From Ningiella ruwaisensis (GTDB lineage: Bacteria; Pseudomonadota; Gammaproteobacteria; Enterobacterales; Alteromonadaceae), in contig NZ_RAHT01000006.1 of NCBI RefSeq assembly GCF_004798935.1, positions 1-64,000 on the forward strand: 64,000 bases of DNA, given 5' to 3'. The translations under genes and the position numbers were made by a program. Of this stretch, positions 59,267 to 64,000 are shown in pieces. The notes under the pieces are model-generated. The model was not told the DNA's origin. It did no database searches and worked only from the letters and a program-made list of their open reading frames with translations. Numbering within the stretch: the stretch's first letter is position 1; each line of letters begins with the position of its first letter.

Positions 59267-60672
59267 TTTGCATCTCCTTGACCAACTTGTCCCACTTCGA
59301 AATCACTCACGGGCCAGCTTTCCGGGTTCGTTCTGTCGTAAACCATTGCACCGTCAATAAATACTTTTTCCGCTTGAGAATAGGTTGAGAACGGGTCGCC
59401 AGACCAAAGTACAACGTCTGCGTTTTTGCCCGCTTCCAGCGAACCGGTGTGCTCAAATATTCCTAAAGATTTGGCAGGATTGGCTGAAAGCCATGTCCAT
59501 ACATCTTCTTTGGGGATGTCGATACCAGCGCGTTTTCCGTCTGACCAGGCTTTCGCCGCTTCCTGATTTAATCGCTGTATGCCAATATCGCTATCAGAAT
59601 GCACGATCGCACAGGCGCCCGCTTGATGCACCATTGGAATGTTTTCGCGAATACCGTCATAGGCTTCCATTTTAAAGCCCCACCAATCGGCCCACATGGC
59701 GCTACACACGTTATTCTCTGCTAATTTGTCAGAGATTTTGTACGCTTCAACGGCGTGATGGAAAGTTCCTATTTGATAGTCAAATTCTTTCATTACATCC
59801 ATCATTACGGCCATTTCATCCGCGCGGTAGCAATGCATGTGAACTAGGATATCGCCCGAAAGAACACCTGCCAGAGTCTCAAGACGTAAATCACGCTTTG
59901 GCGGATCGCCGGCTGTTCCTGCTTCTTTAGCAGATTCGTATTCATCCCATTTATCTTTGTATTCCTGCGCTTCTATCCAGGCCTTTCGGTATCCGGCTAC
60001 GTTAGCCATGCGTGTCATCGGACCGCCTTTAGCGCCATATACACGCTTAGGATTTTCACCACACGCCATTTTGATGCCATATGGCGCCTCAGGAAACTTC
60101 ATGTCCTGAATGGTACGATTCGGTAAATTCTTAACGGTAACGCTTCGTCCACCAAACAAGTTAGCAGAGCCGGGTAATATCTGCAGTGCTGTTACTCCGC
60201 CTGCAAGTGCGCGCTGAAAGCCTGGATCCTGCGGCCAGATGCTATGTTCTGCCCATACTTCTGCAGTAACCGGCCCTGTCATTTCATTGCCGTCTGAGTG
60301 AGACTGCGTTCCCGGCGACGGATATACCCCTAAATGGCTGTGATTATCAATAATGCCAGGAGTGACCCATTTGCCTGAGCCATCAATCTCAATCGCATTA
60401 GAGGGAATAGAGACATCTTCACCTACTGCCGATATTTTACCATCGCGTAGCAAAATAGCCCCCTGTTCAATCATATTTCCGACACCATCTAAAATCGTGA
60501 CGTTGCTGATGACCACAGGTGCCGATTCAATTCTTTGATAAGTGCTGGGGAAGGGATTGGATTTGTCGTAAACCGGTGCTGTTTGCTCTTGTTTATCGTC
60601 ACTACAAGCGGCTAAAAATAGCGCTGAGAACACAAGCGCAACACCCACTTTCTTATTATTAGTAAAACGCAT
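59263..60672 (-). CDS. Amidohydrolase, predicted lipoprotein
   Basis: 469 residues. A lipobox LFLAAC (Cys about 23) marks a lipoprotein. The metal sites look intact: PGIIDNHSHLGVYPSPG (HSH, about 110), VHMHCYRADEM, GTFHHAVEAY and VHSDSD (about 357). The C-terminus has the usual SLEAGKNADVVLWSGDP. The family hydrolyses cyclic amide or peptide-like bonds; the substrate is unknown. AAGGA lies 6 bases before the ATG, and the next gene overlaps its stop. Confidence 0.9.
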   Translation of the reverse strand: MRFTNNKKVGVALVFSALFLAACSDDKQEQTAPVYDKSNPFPSTYQRIESAPVVISNVTILDGVGNMIEQGAILLRDGKISAVGEDVSIPSNAIEIDGSGKWVTPGIIDNHSHLGVYPSPGTQSHSDGNEMTGPVTAEVWAEHSIWPQDPGFQRALAGGVTALQILPGSANLFGGRSVTVKNLPNRTIQDMKFPEAPYGIKMACGENPKRVYGAKGGPMTRMANVAGYRKAWIEAQEYKDKWDEYESAKEAGTAGDPPKRDLRLETLAGVLSGDILVHMHCYRADEMAVMMDVMKEFDYQIGTFHHAVEAYKISDKLAENNVCSAMWADWWGFKMEAYDGIRENIPMVHQAGACAIVHSDSDIGIQRLNQEAAKAWSDGKRAGIDIPKEDVWTWLSANPAKSLGIFEHTGSLEAGKNADVVLWSGDPFSTYSQAEKVFIDGAMVYDRTNPESWPVSDFEVGQVGQGDAK

Positions 60673-60823
60673 AGCTTTCCTTAAGTGAATAACACAGTAA
60701 TGATAGTTACCGCAATAAGAGTAAATCGCTACGCGCTTTCCTGCAACTTTGATTCGCCCATAATTCCTTATTCATGGAACTGATATTTTCCCAGTAGGTC
60801 GCACAGGCTATATTTCGTGTTAG

Positions 60824-61753
60824 TTAATCTTGGCGAAGGACGGAGACGATACTATTGGAGTCTTTAAGGGTGCGAACCTGACTAAAGAGTTCATGCGCTT
60901 CGGAGTATTCCCGTTGCAAGTAGCCAAGCCATTGTTTGATACGATTTGGATAATAACGGCCTTTGTCTCCGAAAATTTCGTATCCGGAATATCTAATCAG
61001 TAATTCTTTTACTTGAGGCCACTGCATAGGCGCATCTGAAAATTTTATCGTTGCGGCCAAATTAGGCAAAGATAAAGCGCCTCTGCCTAGCATAATGTCT
61101 TGCACCTGGCTTTGCATCTGACACTTTAGGGCATCATCAGCATGCCAAATCTCTCCGTTTGCGATTATGGGAATGGAAACCTGCTGTTTAATTTTTGCGA
61201 TCCAATCCCAGTAAGCCGGAGGCTTATAGCCCTCCACTTTGGTGCGTGCATGCACAGTCAATAAACTTGCGCCGGCTTTTTCAATCGCATCGGCATTTTC
61301 CAATGCAAGCGATTTGTCATCAAAACCAAGACGAATTTTAGCGCTTACCACATGTTCACTCGGAACCGCTTCCCTCACCGCTTTCACAATTTTATAAAGC
61401 GTGTCGGGCTCTTTGAGCAGAACCGCCCCACCCTTGCTTTTATTCACGGTTTTTGCCGGACAACCAAAATTTAAATCCACACCATGAGAACCCAAGTCAA
61501 TCGCTTTTATAGCATTTTCAGCGAGCCACTGCGGATGTTGCCCAAGCAATTGAATTCGCACGGGAACGCCAGAGGGCGTTTTACAGCCATTTGCCAGTTC
61601 AGGACAAATTTTGTAAAACATCTTATCGGAATGTAGCTGTTCAACCACCCGCAAAAATTCAGTTACGCACAGGTCAAAGCCGCCCAGTTGCGTGAGCATA
61701 TCTCGCATGAGGTGGTCGACTACACCTTCCATGGGAGCTAAAAATATTTTCAT
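60824..61753 (-). CDS. dusC: tRNA-dihydrouridine(16) synthase
   Basis: 309 residues (E. coli DusC 315). The start APMEGVVDHLMRDMLTQLGGFDLCVTEFLRV, cut in the usual way, and the catalytic Cys in LNFGCPAKTVNKSKGGA (about 94-110) define the DusC subgroup. VHARTKVEGYKPPAYWDW is its tRNA/flavin segment. It reduces U16 in tRNA with FMN. Confidence 0.94.
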   Translation of the reverse strand: MKIFLAPMEGVVDHLMRDMLTQLGGFDLCVTEFLRVVEQLHSDKMFYKICPELANGCKTPSGVPVRIQLLGQHPQWLAENAIKAIDLGSHGVDLNFGCPAKTVNKSKGGAVLLKEPDTLYKIVKAVREAVPSEHVVSAKIRLGFDDKSLALENADAIEKAGASLLTVHARTKVEGYKPPAYWDWIAKIKQQVSIPIIANGEIWHADDALKCQMQSQVQDIMLGRGALSLPNLAATIKFSDAPMQWPQVKELLIRYSGYEIFGDKGRYYPNRIKQWLGYLQREYSEAHELFSQVRTLKDSNSIVSVLRQD

Positions 61754-61929
61754 GATGAACTATACTAAAGTTGTGTTTGTATGCTTAACTAAGCGGGCGA
61801 GCATATTACTTGAGAAATGCAGTGCAGTAAAAGGCAATTCTTTAGACGCTGAACGACAGGCATGATAAGTCGGGTTGGTCCAAGCAATTTAATATCGTGC
61901 AATATTCACATTAAAATTTAGAGGTGTGT

Positions 61930-64000
61930 GTGAAAGAAGTTAAGGACATTAGTGTCTTAATTGTTGAAGATGAACTTATTGTTGCTCTGAATTTATCTAA
62001 AGAACTGCAAGGGCTTGGGTATCGTGTACTGGATTTAGCCGCCAGCGAAGAAGAAGCCGTCAATACTGCATTCACGCAAAAACCGGATGTCATTCTTATG
62101 GATATTAACCTGGAATCTGGCGGCTCTGGACTTTCTGCTGCAAAGCGAATTCGTGAGAGCAGTAATATCCCTGTCATCTATGTAACTGCCTACTCTAGCG
62201 ATGAAATAATTGAACTGACCGGACAAACAAGTCCTTATGGATTCATTTTAAAGCCCTATAACATACGAGAAGTAAAAGCAGTAATTAATACTGCTCTGGT
62301 CAGGCATGAGTTTGAGGCTAGGCTCGAAAGATCAGAAAAACGATTAAAGGTCGCGTTACAAGTTGCTGATATGGGAGTGCTGGAATACGACCGTTCTGTT
62401 CATCAATTTCAGTTAAATGAACACACTAAAGACTTGCGCGCCTTAGGATTTAGGCAAAATATGGATAAAGCCGCGTTTTTAGCCTTGTTTGCCCCTTCAG
62501 ACGCCAAGGATTTAAATCATTTATTGCTTGCAGGAGAACCCTTTTCTCGTAGAGCGCGTTTGCAGAACAAACTCAACAGCCTCAACCAGTACGTTGACGT
62601 ATACCTCAGCCAAGTCTTGTTTGATGGTGATAAAGTCCAAATTGGCGCCGTTCAGGATGTAACCGATGTACAGAAGAATTTGGATGAGTTACTCGTATCC
62701 GACTCTGTGCTGCATCAGATGTTAGAAAGCGTTTTGATTTTAAACGATAAAGAAGAAATTATTCAGGTCAATCCTGCCTTCTGTCATTTGGTTGGTCTGA
62801 ATGAAGAGCGCATTCTTGGGCAGCCAATTGACAAATTTTTATTGCATGACAGAAAGGATGATCTCAGTTTTTTGGATGGACTGAGTAAAGATGCCTTGTC
62901 TCAAAAGCGGGTGAAAGTAAAGCGTCACAACGACTCATCAATCGATGCGCTCCTAACTGCCAGTGATCTTCAATTAAGCGGTACAGATGAACATATCATT
63001 TTAACGTTGACCGACGTAAGTGAACTGGTTGCTGCTGAAAAAAAACTCAGTCACATAGCCTACAGCGATAGCCTTACCGGCTTTGGCAATCGCGCGGCTC
63101 TTAATAGGACACTGGAAAATTTAAGTAAAACGGAAGATGATTCCAGACCTGACGCTGCATTATTTTTTATCGATTTAGACTCTTTTAAACAGATTAATGA
63201 CACATTAGGTCATGAACTTGGCGATAAAGTGCTGGCTGAATTTGCGTCTCGTTTACGACAGATTTTCAGAGATCAGGATACCCTTATTCGAATAGGAGGG
63301 GATGAGTTTGTCATTGTATTGACAGGAAACTTAAATCGAGATGGACTTGAACAGATTTGCCATAAAATAATGCAAAGCCTTGAACGTGATTTTCAGGTGG
63401 GTGAGCATACGCTGGATGTTTCCTGCAGTGTAGGGGTTGCCGTTGCAGAGGCTTCTGTTGACATCAATGAGCTACTAAAAAGAGCTGACGTGGCGATGTA
63501 CCAAGCCAAGCAGTCAGGCAAAAACACTTATCGATTCTTCAATGCAAGTATGGGAGAAGAGACACATTATCGTATTTTCATTGAACAAGGTTTACGCCAA
63601 GCCATTAAGAATAGTGAAATAAGTATCCACTTGCAGCCAATTGTTGATCGAAACGGGAGGGTCTATTCAGCTGAAGCACTGTGTCGGTGGTATTCTCAGG
63701 CATCTGGCTTTATACCTCCAGATGAGTTTATCCCTGTTGCAGAAGAAAGTTTTTTAATTCAAAGCTTGGGGATAAAAGTCTTTCATGAGGCAATGCTTGC
63801 GAAGCGACAACTCAACGATGCCGGGTTTGGGGATATCAGCATAAATATCAATTTTTCAGAAAAGCAATTACAAAATAGAGAAACCTTTGCTGTTGTAGAA
63901 GATATGCTTGCTCAGCACGAACTAAAAGCCAGCGAATTTGTGATCGAAATTACCGAATCCACCCTTCACTCGGCAAAAAGTGACAAGACTATCGACAAAT
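61930..64000 (+). CDS. REC-PAS-GGDEF-EAL protein, incomplete at the window edge
   Basis: 690 codons are visible. A response-regulator domain (about 5-120, VLIVEDELIVAL, DVILMDINLESGG with the phosphoacceptor Asp, and FILKPYN) comes first. Two PAS-like regions follow (about 135-250 and 255-365). A GGDEF domain (about 370-540) has intact GGDEF and the I-site RDQD five residues before it. An EAL domain (from about 555) shows AEALCRW and later EITES before the sequence stops. It may both make and break c-di-GMP. The start is GTG with AGAGG 5 bases upstream. Confidence 0.92.
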   Translation, partial: MKEVKDISVLIVEDELIVALNLSKELQGLGYRVLDLAASEEEAVNTAFTQKPDVILMDINLESGGSGLSAAKRIRESSNIPVIYVTAYSSDEIIELTGQTSPYGFILKPYNIREVKAVINTALVRHEFEARLERSEKRLKVALQVADMGVLEYDRSVHQFQLNEHTKDLRALGFRQNMDKAAFLALFAPSDAKDLNHLLLAGEPFSRRARLQNKLNSLNQYVDVYLSQVLFDGDKVQIGAVQDVTDVQKNLDELLVSDSVLHQMLESVLILNDKEEIIQVNPAFCHLVGLNEERILGQPIDKFLLHDRKDDLSFLDGLSKDALSQKRVKVKRHNDSSIDALLTASDLQLSGTDEHIILTLTDVSELVAAEKKLSHIAYSDSLTGFGNRAALNRTLENLSKTEDDSRPDAALFFIDLDSFKQINDTLGHELGDKVLAEFASRLRQIFRDQDTLIRIGGDEFVIVLTGNLNRDGLEQICHKIMQSLERDFQVGEHTLDVSCSVGVAVAEASVDINELLKRADVAMYQAKQSGKNTYRFFNASMGEETHYRIFIEQGLRQAIKNSEISIHLQPIVDRNGRVYSAEALCRWYSQASGFIPPDEFIPVAEESFLIQSLGIKVFHEAMLAKRQLNDAGFGDISININFSEKQLQNRETFAVVEDMLAQHELKASEFVIEITESTLHSAKSDKTIDK

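Noticed and set aside
1-64000. CRISPR array, prophage, insertion sequence or defence island
   Set aside because: No repeat-spacer pattern, transposase, integrase, phage structural gene or recognised defence gene was found; the Uma2 gene alone is not evidence of a defence system.

Overview
The window reads as a chromosomal segment of a marine-type gammaproteobacterium, most likely in the order Alteromonadales (Alteromonas/Glaciecola-like). The reasons are the moderate-to-low GC, a trp operon with separate trpG and trpD and a fused trpCF, an MiaE-type tRNA hydroxylase, a tricorn-like S41 peptidase, TonB-dependent uptake, and gene orders that match conserved gammaproteobacterial blocks (trpL / rnm-yciO-scpA-scpB-rluB-truA, accD-folC-dedD-cvpA-purF, and the ybbA/ybbP/tesA cluster). 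This placement is inferred from content and order, not from a database search.

Layout. 1-6.2 kb: the 5' end of a tRNA-Pro on the minus strand, then an ECF sigma factor with a 23-residue membrane peptide and a DUF6768 membrane protein. An MtfA-like peptidase, an ExoD-like membrane protein, an LctP-type permease and a 2-oxoglutarate/Fe(II) oxygenase follow. 6.2-18.6 kb: housekeeping genes dcd, apbC, metG, a methyltransferase beside gloB, mltD, cysS, ppiB, lpxH, a coiled-coil membrane protein and miaE. 18.6-26.2 kb: a secreted DUF305-LVIVD fusion with a His-rich linker, divergent from a large tricorn-like protease, then a YIP1 membrane protein. 26.2-31.4 kb (minus strand): accD-folC-dedD-cvpA-purF. 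31.6-36.1 kb: an accessory module (TetR regulator, sterol-desaturase-like hydroxylase, frameshifted TonB-dependent receptor) sitting between truA and accD, which are near neighbours in E. coli. 36.1-41.2 kb (minus strand): rnm, yciO, scpA, scpB, rluB, truA, with a MITE-like inverted-repeat element between rnm and yciO.

41.2-48.7 kb: a complete tryptophan operon with an attenuator leader peptide carrying three consecutive Trp codons (trpL-E-G-D-CF-B-A), followed by a YciI-like gene. 48.8-56.3 kb: a diguanylate cyclase, an AI-2E-family transporter, folB and a TIGR01777 epimerase, then the ABC exporter pair (permease and ATPase) divergent from tesA. 56.3-64 kb: a Uma2-family protein, exonuclease III, a 78-bp inverted-repeat element, a pair of exported amidohydrolases of which one lacks the metal-binding HxH, dusC, and a REC-PAS-GGDEF-EAL protein that runs off the right end.

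Most of the window is ordinary core genome. The parts that deserve a second look are the sigma/mini-peptide/DUF6768 unit, the TetR-desaturase-receptor insertion with its perfect 10-bp inverted-repeat operator candidate and its single-base frameshift, the DUF305-LVIVD fusion with three exact-period 14-bp tandem repeats in its divergent promoter region, the degenerate/active amidohydrolase pair, and two non-coding inverted-repeat elements. I did not find a clear-cut new defence or mobile system.
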